Below, piece by piece: positions 27,228 through 36,038 of a stretch of DNA of 64,000 bases; within the stretch, counting starts at the first letter, position 1, and each line of letters starts with the position of its first letter. The translations under genes were made by a program, and so were the position numbers. Source of the stretch: Marinobacter subterrani (GTDB taxonomy: Bacteria; Pseudomonadota; Gammaproteobacteria; Pseudomonadales; Oleiphilaceae). The stretch is taken from the NCBI RefSeq assembly GCF_001045555.1, contig NZ_LFBU01000001.1, positions 1,364,001 to 1,428,000 of the forward strand. Reading direction: 5' to 3'. Under the pieces are notes generated by a model. That model ran no database searches. It was not told the origin of the DNA and saw nothing but the letters and a program-made list of their open reading frames with translations.

Positions 27228-27647
27228 ATGTACAGCAAGATCCTCGTTCCGGTCGACCTGGCCCATACCGATAAAATGGTGAAGGCGCTCAATACTTCCA
27301 TTGATATTGCCAAGCATTACAGCGCCACGCTTTGCTATGTGACCGTAACCAACAGCACGCCGGGAGCGGCCGCCCACAATCCGGGGGAACTGGAGGAAAA
27401 ACTCAGCGTCTTCGCAGAAGAGCAGGGGCAATCCCACGGTATCAACACCGACAGCATGGTGATGGAATCTGTCGATACGGCCGTAGAACTTGACGATAAG
27501 TTGCTCGAAGCCATCAAGACGACCGGTGCCGACCTGGTGGTAATGGCTTCACACCCGCCGGGCATCGGAGACAAGCTACATATCCTCCACTCCAACGGCG
27601 CCGATATCGTCAAACACAGTGACATTTCGGTGTTTGTAGTGCGTTAA
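27228..27647 (+). CDS. Universal stress protein UspA family
   Basis: 139 residues. MYSKILVPVDLAHTDKMVKA is the family N-terminal strand and loop. The C-terminal half holds VVMASHPPG and the final SDISVFVVR strand. The usual ATP-binding G-x2-G-x9-G(S/T) motif is not clear (HPPGIGDKLHILHSNGADIV), so nucleotide binding is uncertain. ATG preceded by AAAGGAG. Converges on the M23 peptidase gene, 7 bp apart. Confidence 0.88.
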   Translation: MYSKILVPVDLAHTDKMVKALNTSIDIAKHYSATLCYVTVTNSTPGAAAHNPGELEEKLSVFAEEQGQSHGINTDSMVMESVDTAVELDDKLLEAIKTTGADLVVMASHPPGIGDKLHILHSNGADIVKHSDISVFVVR

Positions 27648-27654
27648 ACCGGAA

Positions 27655-28623
27655 CTATCGGACGACAGGTTCTGCAACCCGGATCCTGTCGTTCCTTATA
27701 GGAAACGCACCATCAATAGTCAACGCCAGCGGCTCACCTCCAAATGCTGCCTGCTCCGGCAGCCCCCGCTGGGCATGAACGTGCAGGTGAGGCTCTGAGC
27801 TGTTGCCGGAGTTGCCCATTTCTCCCAGTAAATCGCCGACAGCCACCCGGTCACCGGCAGAGACCGTGACGCTCCCTTTTCTCAGATGGGCTAGAATCAC
27901 AAAGAACCGGCCACAATTGATCGCCACATAATTTCCCGCCATGTGTTCCCGGTCCATCACCGGAACCGGCATATCCTCCCGACCATCGACGACTTTCGCG
28001 ATCTCGCCGTTGCAGGGTGCCACCACCGGGGTGCCGAACGTTGAATAGCGAGCCGGATCGGAAGGCAGCCAGCCACTCTTGTGAATACCCAACGGAGAAA
28101 TGCGGAAAATATCCAGAGCCCGGCTTTGTCCTTGCCATGGCCTGAAACGCTCGACCGCTTTATCCAGTGTTTTCAGGTGTACATTCACCATGGCGCTGGA
28201 ACCGCCGTGGGCCACCAGGTAAGTACCAGGCCCGAACGGCGGTGCGATGTCGACAGTCTCAACCGCCGGCAAAGCCCTCCCCTGATAGGCCAAATACGCC
28301 ATGTACCCACCAAGGCAGCCGAGTCCCAACGCAAACAGAACAAGTAATGTCTGCCCGGCAGACGCCCGCCAGAGCCCATTACCCATAAACCGCCCCTGCC
28401 ACAGATGGCAAACCACGATCACTGCGAAAGCTCCGTAATAGATATACGGCACCCAGAACGGGGGCATGGTCCAGAGGGCTGCCAGGCCAATGCCAAAGAG
28501 TACCGCTGCAACTGACAGTGCCTGAACTCCAAGTGCAAACACTCCCCTGGCTGGGAACCATGCCAACCACACCAACAGGAGAACTGGCAGGGCGATTTGG
28601 GTAAGCATGACCATCACGGACAT
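27655..28623 (-). CDS. M23-family metallopeptidase, membrane anchored
   Basis: 322 residues. Three hydrophobic spans occupy the first 115 residues. A LytM/M23 domain covers about 190-300 with PVVAPCNGEIAKVV, AGDRVAVGDLLGEMGNSGNS and the zinc motif EPHLHVHAQ. It probably cuts peptidoglycan cross-links in the periplasm. The start overlaps the stop of the DUF6544-like gene upstream, so the pair is cotranscribed. Membrane anchoring by several spans is less common than a signal peptide. Confidence 0.85.
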   Translation of the reverse strand: MSVMVMLTQIALPVLLLVWLAWFPARGVFALGVQALSVAAVLFGIGLAALWTMPPFWVPYIYYGAFAVIVVCHLWQGRFMGNGLWRASAGQTLLVLFALGLGCLGGYMAYLAYQGRALPAVETVDIAPPFGPGTYLVAHGGSSAMVNVHLKTLDKAVERFRPWQGQSRALDIFRISPLGIHKSGWLPSDPARYSTFGTPVVAPCNGEIAKVVDGREDMPVPVMDREHMAGNYVAINCGRFFVILAHLRKGSVTVSAGDRVAVGDLLGEMGNSGNSSEPHLHVHAQRGLPEQAAFGGEPLALTIDGAFPIRNDRIRVAEPVVR

Positions 28624-29483
28624 CAGTCGTTACTCCCGATCTTGTTGGATCGAGGAAATTCTATCTTGCTGACGTCGGCAATGAAGAACGGGAAATATTC
28701 CTCCGTCGCAAAGAAATTCCCGGCTTCCACTCGGGTCGGCAAGACAAATCCTTCAAACTCCCGAAACTCTGACAGGTATCCGCCAAAAGGCTGCAAGCGG
28801 TGGACCTTTTCCGGATTCGCATTGCTCCAGCGGTCGAAACTTACCTGCAGGGGGCGGCCATCATCGGCCACGACAATATCCACCGCCTGCTCCATACCCT
28901 TGTGGCGGACAATCACCCTGACCGTATTTACATCAACAAGCTTCCACGCAACGCCCGGGCCTGGCAGCAGCGCAGCCGGCGTCCAGAACACCGCCTCTGC
29001 CACATACCGGCCGAATGCTGAACGGGTGTGATCCGGGCCGCCTCCAGTCCGGGCCACCGGGAGCAACCCCATCAGCCAGAACCGCGTCCACTGTTCCGCG
29101 TCTGAGCCAGAAATCCGGAGGGCGCCACGGCTGGCGCTCATTTTCCAGATAAAGCCTTCGGGCATGGCCAGCATCTGGCTGGCCTGCATATCCATGTAGT
29201 CCGGCGCCTCCCGGTTGCCCATACCGAATTTTCCGGTCATGGATATCCGTGCCACAGTATAGAGTGGTGTACCCGGTTGAATGGTGAAGCGGAAATACCG
29301 CCGGGCCGGCTCCGGCAGGCCCTCAATGAGAGAAAGATCAAAGCGCTCCGGTGAATCCGGCTGCAAGGCTGCCAACCTCGCCATGGCGGCATGGTCCGCG
29401 CTGTGGTCAGCCTGTCGCCAGAACCACAGAGCGACAGTGGCAGCGGCCACCAGAATCAACAGGATCAGGAAAAAGATTTTCAT
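28623..29483 (-). CDS. DUF6544/DUF6920-like protein
   Basis: 286 residues with one N-terminal membrane helix (FFLILLILVAAATVALWFW). The body has LPEPARRYFRFTIQPGTPLY, then ISMTGKFGMG and FWTPAALLPGPGVAWKLVD, a pattern I know from DUF6544/DUF6920 proteins of unknown function. Residue use suggests a periplasmic beta-rich domain. It overlaps the M23 gene by 1 bp, so a cell-envelope role is likely. Confidence 0.65.
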   Translation of the reverse strand: MKIFFLILLILVAAATVALWFWRQADHSADHAAMARLAALQPDSPERFDLSLIEGLPEPARRYFRFTIQPGTPLYTVARISMTGKFGMGNREAPDYMDMQASQMLAMPEGFIWKMSASRGALRISGSDAEQWTRFWLMGLLPVARTGGGPDHTRSAFGRYVAEAVFWTPAALLPGPGVAWKLVDVNTVRVIVRHKGMEQAVDIVVADDGRPLQVSFDRWSNANPEKVHRLQPFGGYLSEFREFEGFVLPTRVEAGNFFATEEYFPFFIADVSKIEFPRSNKIGSND

Positions 29484-29589
29484 GTAAGCTATGCTCCGTA
29501 GCAGTCATTGTCCCTGCCCTGTCCGAATCCGGCCTTGTTCCAGATCAACGAACGTGGCCGGCCGACTCACAGTCAGTCAGAAAGGTTTT

Positions 29590-30444
29590 ATGAAAGTACC
29601 GAAGAGATTACAACCGCTTGTCGATGACGGCATGGTGGACGAAGTGCTCTACCAGCTTATGAGCGGTAAGGAAGCACAGGTTTATGTGGTGCGTTGCGGA
29701 GACCAGACTCGCTGCGCCAAGGTCTTCAAGGAAGCTTCGAAGCGGAGCTTCAAACAGGCGGTGGAGTATCAGGAAGGCCGAAAGGTCCGAAACAGCCGAC
29801 GGGCCCGGGCCATGAGCAAGAAGACCAAATACGGCCAGAAGGAACAGGAAGACGCCTGGCTCAACGCCGAGGTGGACGCACTCTACCGGCTGGCGGCTGC
29901 GGGGGTTCGGGTGCCGGAACCGCTGGGCTTCGTGGATGGGGTGCTGCTGATGGAACTGGTCGCCGACGACGATGGCAAGGCCGCGCCCCGCCTGGACGAT
30001 GTCACCCTTTCCCCGGAGCAGGCCCGGGACTATCACGGCCAGGTGATCCGTGAGGTAGTCCGAATGTTGAGTGCCGGGCTGATCCATGGGGATCTGTCGG
30101 AATTCAACGTTCTGGTTGATGCCAACGGACCGGTCATCATTGATCTTCCCCAGGCGGTCAATGCCTCGGGCAATAATAACGCGGAACGCATGCTCGAGCG
30201 CGACGTCGACAACATGCGCCGTTACTTCGGCCGCTTCGCCCCGGAGCTGCTGAGCACCGATTATGGCAAGGAGATCTGGGCGCTCTACGAATCAGGCGAC
30301 TTGCACCCGGACAGCAAACTCACCGGCTGCTTCCAGCACGATGATACCGCCGCCAACGTCGACGAACTGATCGAAATCATTGACGCCGCCAGGGAGGAGG
30401 AACGGGAACGTCAGGAACGTATGAAGGATGAGGAGGAAGACTGA
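29590..30444 (+). CDS. PA4780-type RIO1-like protein kinase
   Basis: 284 residues. RIO kinase landmarks are the ATP loop SGKEAQVYVVR, the Lys in CAKVFKEA, HGDLSEFNVLVD as catalytic loop and IIDLPQAVNA as metal-binding motif. The C-terminal tail is highly acidic with Arg/Glu repeats. Bacterial PA4780-type RIO proteins are widespread in gammaproteobacteria; targets are not established. ATG at 29590 preceded by AGAAAGGTTTT; the frame is open 33 codons further upstream without a good start. Confidence 0.9.
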   Translation: MKVPKRLQPLVDDGMVDEVLYQLMSGKEAQVYVVRCGDQTRCAKVFKEASKRSFKQAVEYQEGRKVRNSRRARAMSKKTKYGQKEQEDAWLNAEVDALYRLAAAGVRVPEPLGFVDGVLLMELVADDDGKAAPRLDDVTLSPEQARDYHGQVIREVVRMLSAGLIHGDLSEFNVLVDANGPVIIDLPQAVNASGNNNAERMLERDVDNMRRYFGRFAPELLSTDYGKEIWALYESGDLHPDSKLTGCFQHDDTAANVDELIEIIDAAREEERERQERMKDEEED

Positions 30445-30454
30445 AAGCACCTGT

Positions 30455-30925
30455 TCACGAGCCTGGCAGGTCTTTCTGTTCAGCAAGCATCGCTGACATG
30501 ACCTGCTGCTCTTCAGGCCCGGGCAAGACGCCGGTCAGCCAGGCGTCGATCACCGCCTCGCCATACTGGTTCGACAGCACCGCCTCGGCCCGGGCACGGT
30601 TGCGCTCATCCACTTCAGTAATGGTGAATGCACAGGTGATGGTGTCGCCGAAATACACCGGCCGGCGGAACCGGAAGTTCATCCCGGACGCCAGCCATCC
30701 GATCTGTCCACCCACTTCCGTGATCATCCCGCCAACCAGCAAGCCGTGGCAGATCTTGCCCTGGAGATTCTTTGCCCGGGCGAACTCATCGCTGTAATGG
30801 ACCGGGTTCTGGTCGCGACTGATCTCACCGAAGGTCAGGGTTTCCTCTTCAGTGAAGGTTCGTGTCAGTGAGAACGAATCCCCCGCTTTCAGCCCGGCAA
30901 TGGTTTTCTTTCGGATGTCGGACAT
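30455..30925 (-). CDS. MaoC-like (R)-specific enoyl-CoA hydratase
   Basis: 156 residues of hot-dog fold. The hydratase-2 signature is SRDQNPVHYSDEFA, with Asp and His as the catalytic pair, followed by QGKICHGLLVGGMI. PhaJ-type enzymes add water to trans-2-enoyl-CoA giving (R)-3-hydroxyacyl-CoA, linking beta-oxidation to polyester or other pathways. Stands alone between convergent and divergent genes, so its pathway is not shown. Confidence 0.87.
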   Translation of the reverse strand: MSDIRKKTIAGLKAGDSFSLTRTFTEEETLTFGEISRDQNPVHYSDEFARAKNLQGKICHGLLVGGMITEVGGQIGWLASGMNFRFRRPVYFGDTITCAFTITEVDERNRARAEAVLSNQYGEAVIDAWLTGVLPGPEEQQVMSAMLAEQKDLPGS

Positions 30926-30996
30926 ACAATGAGGTCCCCTCAGGCATCAGATAACTGCTAAGTTAACATGGCAACCATCCGCCTCAGAGGAGTGAG

Positions 30997-31455
30997 ATGA
31001 TGTTCGATACTGAAATCCCGGCAATGGACATGCTTATCCGGCTATCAGTCGCCGCCGGCCTGGGTCTGCTCCTGGGGCTTGAACGGGAACTCCGGGGCAA
31101 AGCCGCGGGGCTGCGTTCCCACATGCTGGTGTCACTGGGCTCTTCGGCCTTCATCATGATGGGCCTGGATATCATGTTCTCAACAGCCGCAGGCGACCCC
31201 TCTGCCCGCATCGACCCGACCCGCATTGTCCAGGGCGTGATTGGCGGCATCGGGTTTCTCGGCGCCGGCAGCATCATCCAGAGCCGCGGCAGCGTCCAGG
31301 GCATCACCACGGGTGCATCCATCTGGACGTCGGGGGCTATTGGCGTGGCCTGCGGTATCGGCAATTTCGTACTGGCAGGCATGGTGACCATGCTGGCACT
31401 GATTATTATGGTGGTGCTCGGACGCTTTGAACGTGAAGTCATGGATGGGAACTGA
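30997..31455 (+). CDS. MgtC/SapB family membrane protein
   Basis: 152 residues with four spans. Family landmarks are SVAAGLGLLLGLERELRGKA, AAGLRSHMLVSLGSS and GVIGGIGFLGAGSI. MgtC proteins are inner-membrane proteins that affect magnesium and phosphate homeostasis and the F-ATPase. This is the short form, without the C-terminal ACT-like domain of Salmonella MgtC. ATG preceded by AGAGGAGTGAG. Converges on the diguanylate cyclase gene, 3 bp apart. Confidence 0.88.
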   Translation: MMFDTEIPAMDMLIRLSVAAGLGLLLGLERELRGKAAGLRSHMLVSLGSSAFIMMGLDIMFSTAAGDPSARIDPTRIVQGVIGGIGFLGAGSIIQSRGSVQGITTGASIWTSGAIGVACGIGNFVLAGMVTMLALIIMVVLGRFEREVMDGN

Positions 31456-31458
31456 ACT

Positions 31459-32529
31459 TCAGACGGTTTCCAGCTCCACCCGGTTCCGGCCACTGTTTTT
31501 GCTTCGGTACAGCGCGGTGTCGGCGCGACTGACTGCAGTACTCAAATCGTCTCCGGCACGAAGCTCGCTCACCCCGATGCTGATGGTAACCTCAACATCA
31601 CCCCCGGCAATTTCTGCCCAGTCTTTCTCCAGGAAGGCATTCCGCACCCGTTCAGCGCTGGCCTGGGCCTTGCCGGAATCGGTATCCGGAAGAACGGCGA
31701 GGAACTCCTCTCCTCCCCAGCGACCGACCATATCCTGTGCCCGCAATTCCCGCCGGATGAGATCGGCAACGCTTCTGAGTACCCTGTCGCCGGTTTCATG
31801 GCCATATGCATCATTGATCGATTTGAAGTGGTCCACATCCAGCAAGAGAAACCCGACCGGATGGCCACTGCGCTGGAACCGGGCCAGTTCTTTTTCCGCC
31901 AGGTAGGTCATGTGGCGGCGATTGAGTAACCCTGTCAGCGAATCGGTGGTTGCCATTTCCCGCAGCTTGCGCTGGGCCGACACCACCATTCTGAGGTAAT
32001 AGGAAGACAGATAGCTGAACATGGCAAAAACCACACTCAGGTTGAACAGGTGGACAATATGCAGGGCTGTCGGATGAATAGGCTGCAGAGGCGGAATGAA
32101 CCACATCAGCACATCCAGCGCGATGAAATAACCCCAGAGTCCCAACAGCGCAAAAACGGCCCATTTTCGGGCTGCCGACACGCAGATCGCCGGTATGAAC
32201 ATCAGAAGGTAATAGTGGAAACCACTCTCCCAGCCGATAAGAACAATGCCGAGGGCAGCGTGGATCAGCACTTCGGCCCAGATCAGAACCACGGCGGTTT
32301 TATTTCTGCGGTATTTGAGCGCGTAATAGGCGCCGGCGTACATGGCCACACTGACCACGTTCACCCACGCCAGAATCGGTGACCCCAGGGCATGAAAAAG
32401 AAAGAAAAAGATAACGTCGACCGAACCGGCAATCTGGGCGCACCGCATGGCCAGACGCCAAAACTCAGGCCGGCGCTCGCGGGCCGGCTCATAGGTAGCT
32501 GTGCTATTCACGCTTTCCATATACTGCAA
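31459..32529 (-). CDS. Membrane diguanylate cyclase (GGDEF)
   Basis: 356 residues. About residues 25-185 contain five to six hydrophobic spans. The GGDEF domain covers roughly 195-350. The active site is GRWGGEEF, preceded by RAQD five residues upstream, which is the canonical RxxD product-inhibition I-site. LTGLLNRRHM and LLLDVDHFKSINDAYGH are also intact. It should make cyclic di-GMP and be feedback-inhibited. The membrane part may sense a small ligand or the membrane state. Confidence 0.9.
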   Translation of the reverse strand: MQYMESVNSTATYEPARERRPEFWRLAMRCAQIAGSVDVIFFFLFHALGSPILAWVNVVSVAMYAGAYYALKYRRNKTAVVLIWAEVLIHAALGIVLIGWESGFHYYLLMFIPAICVSAARKWAVFALLGLWGYFIALDVLMWFIPPLQPIHPTALHIVHLFNLSVVFAMFSYLSSYYLRMVVSAQRKLREMATTDSLTGLLNRRHMTYLAEKELARFQRSGHPVGFLLLDVDHFKSINDAYGHETGDRVLRSVADLIRRELRAQDMVGRWGGEEFLAVLPDTDSGKAQASAERVRNAFLEKDWAEIAGGDVEVTISIGVSELRAGDDLSTAVSRADTALYRSKNSGRNRVELETV

Positions 32530-32719
32530 AATCCCTCTGACTTGCCATAAGGTTATCCTGTAATACGGTGTTCTGCGTCACGGAATTGCAAACAACTGAA
32601 AATTCTTTGATCTGCATTCCCGGCAAAGAGAAAATGCCGCGGCATACACCAGACCTGCGGCCACAGATCCTTTTTCTGTAAGATAGCCATTAACCCACCG
32701 GACCAGAGCCTGGAGCCGC

Positions 32720-33559
32720 ATGTCAGAAGCACTCATATTTGCAGTCTTCGCCGTAACCCTGATTGCGGCTGCCGTCTTCTTCCTGTTCTTTTACCGATCC
32801 TGGCGCCGCGAACGGGAACTTAGCGAGCCGTTTCCGGAGGTCTGGCGCCGGCATCTGGAATCTCAGGTACCGCTTTATTACAAGCTTCCCGGGCACCTCA
32901 GGCAGGCCCTGGAGCAGCGAGTGCAGCTATTTCTTGCCGAGAAGGGGTTCTACGGCTGCGATGGCTTCGAGGTGGATGACGTCGTGAAGCTTACCATCGC
33001 CGGCCATGCCTGCCTGCTGATACTCGCCCGCTCCTACTCGGATTTCGACGAGGTGCGCAGCATTCTGGTCTACCCGGATGCGTACCATGTGCGAGACATT
33101 GAAAGCGATGGCATGGTGGTCAGTGAAAGTGATGAAATCCGGGCGGGCGAGGCCTCGAGCCGCGGCCAGGTGGTGCTGGCCTGGAAAGAGTGCCAACAGG
33201 CCGCCGAACATCCCCACGGCAGCCACAATGTGATGCTCCACGAATTTGCTCACCAGCTGGATTATCTGGACGGCACTGCCGATGGGGCGCCGCCGCTGAG
33301 CGGCGAGCAAGCGACGCACTGGCAGCATACAATGACAGAAGCCTACCAGGATCTCCGGCATTCCCTCGGTCATCATCACAATCCATGGCTCGACCCTTAT
33401 GGCGCAACCGAACCGGCCGAGTTCTTTGCAGTGCTGACCGAGGCCTTTTTCCAGCAGCCCGGCCACCTGAAGGCAGAGCAACCGGAAGTGTACAAGGCTC
33501 TTGAGGGCTATTACCGGCTGGACCCACTGAGCCTTTCGGCGGAATCTGCCGGGGCCTGA
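32720..33559 (+). CDS. mtfA: MtfA-family zinc-dependent peptidase
   Basis: 279 residues. The zinc motif is MLHEFAHQLDYLDG, with a glutamate ligand in ATEPAEFFAVLTEAFF, as in MtfA. One N-terminal span (residues 5-25), as often in the family. E. coli MtfA binds the glucose-repressor Mlc and has aminopeptidase activity; here the partner is unknown. Length and motifs match the family well. Confidence 0.88.
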   Translation: MSEALIFAVFAVTLIAAAVFFLFFYRSWRRERELSEPFPEVWRRHLESQVPLYYKLPGHLRQALEQRVQLFLAEKGFYGCDGFEVDDVVKLTIAGHACLLILARSYSDFDEVRSILVYPDAYHVRDIESDGMVVSESDEIRAGEASSRGQVVLAWKECQQAAEHPHGSHNVMLHEFAHQLDYLDGTADGAPPLSGEQATHWQHTMTEAYQDLRHSLGHHHNPWLDPYGATEPAEFFAVLTEAFFQQPGHLKAEQPEVYKALEGYYRLDPLSLSAESAGA

Positions 33560-33577
33560 GCCGGCCGGCGTCCCAGG

Positions 33578-34246
33578 TTACTCGCCCACAGAGCAGGCCA
33601 GAATCCGGGACAAGTGGCTGTATGGCAGCCCGGTTTCACGATGCCAGTTATTGAAGGCCTGCTGGGCCTGAACCAGCGCCTTTTTGCTTCCCGGCGTGGC
33701 ATCCAGCAACTCTTCCCGGCGCAAGCCCAAGATCACATCGTTAGAGAGGATAAAACCGTCCCAGCCGACACGGCGGAGAAAATACTGGGCGGTATTGCCG
33801 CCAAGACGGGCGCCATTGCGCTTCAGCCAGAGCAGAAGACCGACCTGATCATCCGACGGCCACTGCGCCAGAAACCGGCCGAAACTACCGTGATTCCGGG
33901 CCGCATCAACGATCATCCGGGCGTTTTCCGGCACAGTACGGACCTTCTGCATGTTGCGGACGATTCGCTCATCCCGGCAGAGATCCTCCAACACTTCCGG
34001 CGGCACCTGCTGCCAGTAAAGCGGCACAAACCCTTCGAAAGCCGCTTCAAAACCCGGCCATTTGTTCTCGATCACCCGCCAGACGAAGCCGGCCTTGAAG
34101 ATACAGCGAGTCAGCTCGGAGAGGTAACGATCATCGCGTTTCGCCTCCAGCTCATCGCTCCCGGCAATCGGGGGCAGGAGGGCGTTTAATGCATCTGCGC
34201 CGCCCTTGTGGGCGACCGCCTGATCGTGGATTCGGGAGAAAGACAT
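33578..34246 (-). CDS. DNA-3-methyladenine glycosylase I family protein, lacking N-terminal Cys
   Basis: 222 residues. The body from LSELTRCIFKAGFVWRVIEN to NTAQYFLRRVGWDGF matches the Tag-type helix-hairpin-helix glycosylase that removes 3-methyladenine. Enteric Tag binds zinc through Cys near residue 4, His near 17 and a C-terminal His and Cys. Here the N-terminus is MSFSRIHDQAVAHKGG without Cys, while SHLSRILACS at the C-terminus keeps a His-Cys pair. It is a divergent subfamily, so substrate specificity is less certain. Confidence 0.75.
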   Translation of the reverse strand: MSFSRIHDQAVAHKGGADALNALLPPIAGSDELEAKRDDRYLSELTRCIFKAGFVWRVIENKWPGFEAAFEGFVPLYWQQVPPEVLEDLCRDERIVRNMQKVRTVPENARMIVDAARNHGSFGRFLAQWPSDDQVGLLLWLKRNGARLGGNTAQYFLRRVGWDGFILSNDVILGLRREELLDATPGSKKALVQAQQAFNNWHRETGLPYSHLSRILACSVGE

Positions 34247-34333
34247 TCAGTGTCCCGTCCGGATATCTGGTTGTCGATAGAGTGTGGAGTAGTTCACTAT
34301 AAAGGAAACCGGAGCAATCAGGGAGCCACGCAC

Positions 34334-34510
34334 ATGCCAACAATAGGATGGGTCATTATGTTTCTCGCACTGGCGCTGATCGTCGGCAGCATGATGCTTC
34401 TGCGTAACAGCGCCCACAGCATGAAAATCTCGGACGAGAAAATGAAGAAAATCCAGGCCCGCAAGGCGGAAATCGAGGCCGAGGAAAGTGCCGAAGACCG
34501 GGAGTGGTAG
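34334..34510 (+). CDS. DUF2897 small membrane protein
   Basis: 58 residues. One membrane helix (IGWVIMFLALALIVGSMMLL) is followed by a charged helical tail rich in Lys and Glu (KMKKIQARKAEIEAEESAED). Size and layout match DUF2897 of gammaproteobacteria. AGGGAG lies upstream. Function unknown. Confidence 0.75.
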   Translation: MPTIGWVIMFLALALIVGSMMLLRNSAHSMKISDEKMKKIQARKAEIEAEESAEDREW

Positions 34511-34552
34511 GCGCAACGCCCGGCGCAGATGCCCCGCGACCGGGCCATAGCC

Positions 34553-35074
34553 TCAGTTTTCGCTGTGATTCATGCCTCCGCCGGAGTGGTTCATGCCCTG
34601 GCTTTTCATCATCGGGCCGTCAAGAGGCTCAACCTTCAACGCCACTTCAATATCCGGTGCGCCTTCAAAGCTGAGGGTTAACGGGACGGATTCGCCTTCA
34701 CGAAGCGGGCTCATCAGTTGTTCTAGCATCAGGTGAAAGCTGTTGGGCTTGAGCTCCACGGTTTCGCCAGCCGGAATTGCCAGTCCACCGTTTACTCGCA
34801 CCATTCGCATAATGCCCTCCTGCATGCTGCTCTCGTGGATCGACACACTCTCGGCCCGTGGAGTTCGCGCACCGACAAGAACGATGGCGCTGCCGCCTGT
34901 GTTGGAGATACGCATGTAGCCCACACCGAAGGGCGTACCCGGCGGTGTCGGACGACTCCACGGGTGATCGATTTTCAAATCACCCTGAGTGTAATCATGG
35001 GCCAGGGCAGGTGTGGCGGTCAGGGCACTGCTGGCAAACAGCAGGCCGGCGGTCAATGTTGTGAGTCTGTTCAT
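34553..35074 (-). CDS. Periplasmic copper chaperone PCu(A)C
   Basis: About 173 residues. Signal peptide (residues 1-25, ending PALA/HD). The copper motif appears as HESSMQEGIMRM and NSFHLMLEQL, i.e. Met and His ligands with the family spacing. PCu(A)C delivers Cu(I) to the CuA or CuB site of cytochrome oxidase. The C-terminus adds a Met/His-rich tail (MMKSQGMNHSGGGMNHSEN) that could bind a second copper. No SCO gene sits next to it. An earlier start at an in-frame ATG 12 codons upstream is possible. Confidence 0.88.
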   Translation of the reverse strand: MNRLTTLTAGLLFASSALTATPALAHDYTQGDLKIDHPWSRPTPPGTPFGVGYMRISNTGGSAIVLVGARTPRAESVSIHESSMQEGIMRMVRVNGGLAIPAGETVELKPNSFHLMLEQLMSPLREGESVPLTLSFEGAPDIEVALKVEPLDGPMMKSQGMNHSGGGMNHSEN

Positions 35075-35233
35075 GGTGTCTCGCGTCGATCCGTTTTTCA
35101 GAAATGTCATTCGGAGACTAGTGTTGCCTCTGGATCTCCCGATGACAAGCGGGCAAGGCTGGATGCGGCGAATGGTCGCAACTCCCCATTGCCTCACCCC
35201 CCACAGCTCTGGCACTCCCGGCCCATTGCAGCA

Positions 35234-35458
35234 ATGATCAAGGGAACTAAATACCCTGATCTGGGCGCCCAGGCACTGGCACGAATGGCTGACTCGCCCC
35301 GGGCAAACCGGGAAATCTACGTCATCAGCGCGGTGATGATCTACGAACAGAACCCCATGGAACGGGCATGGCTGGACCCGCTGGCATCGGTCCTGAACCT
35401 TGAGGCCGGAATGGCCCGAGAGCTGGAACAGCAAATCCAGGTTGCCGCCAACGCCTGA
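35234..35458 (+). pseudogene. Fragment resembling the C-terminus of DUF533/YebE
   Basis: Seventy-four residues in which REIYVISAVMIYEQNPMERA and WLDPLASVLNLEAGMAREL match the last two helices of DUF533 (YebE) inner-membrane proteins. The N-terminal membrane segment and the first half of that domain are missing, and I found no continuation in other frames upstream. Either a decayed remnant or a minimal form. No strong ribosome site precedes the ATG. Confidence 0.45.
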
Positions 35459-35485
35459 TCAACCAACCTCGGAGGTAGTGCGCGA

Positions 35486-36001
35486 TCAGTCATCCCATTC
35501 ATGATACTGATTGCCCTGCCTCAGCAACCAGTAGGTGAGTCCCAGCGCCAGCGTGGTTGCAGCAATCCCGATCAGGTACATGGGTGTCAGTGTCTCGAAA
35601 TCCAGCACGATCACTTTCCGGGCAATGGCCATTAGGGCCGTGGCAACAACCAGTTGCACCGGGAAGACATTGGTGCCGAGATAAAGCCGGATGTTGATAA
35701 AGATCTCCACGGCAATCAGCACCGCCATGAACGCACCAAAGGTATAGAATATATCGTTGATGTTCAGAAGCAGGAGGGGCGGCGTAATCAGCCGGTCGTA
35801 AATGATGTAAATGACGTCACCAACGCCCCAGAGAATAACGGCGACCATCAAAACGGCGAGCACCCGGATTGCGAAACGAATAACCCGGTGCAGACCACGG
35901 AAAAACGGATCGGGGAAATCGACCGGCAGCTCCTGATGGAGCTCATGCTTTCGCTCTGTCGGCGATTGAACCGGCTTGCTTTCATTAGCATGATCAACCA
36001 T
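35486..36001 (-). CDS. psiE: Phosphate-starvation-inducible PsiE family protein
   Basis: 171 residues, four spans (VIRFAIRVLAVLMVAVILWG, FYTFGAFMAVLIAVEIFINI and two more). The central motif NIRLYLGTNVFPVQLVVATA and ALMAIARKVIVLDFE are PsiE hallmarks. Function unknown; in E. coli psiE is induced by phosphate starvation. No obvious Pho box seen. Acidic soluble tail at both ends. Confidence 0.87.
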   Translation of the reverse strand: MVDHANESKPVQSPTERKHELHQELPVDFPDPFFRGLHRVIRFAIRVLAVLMVAVILWGVGDVIYIIYDRLITPPLLLLNINDIFYTFGAFMAVLIAVEIFINIRLYLGTNVFPVQLVVATALMAIARKVIVLDFETLTPMYLIGIAATTLALGLTYWLLRQGNQYHEWDD

Positions 36002-36038
36002 TCAAGTTCTCCCTGTCGACCCCGAACACCTTTTAGAA

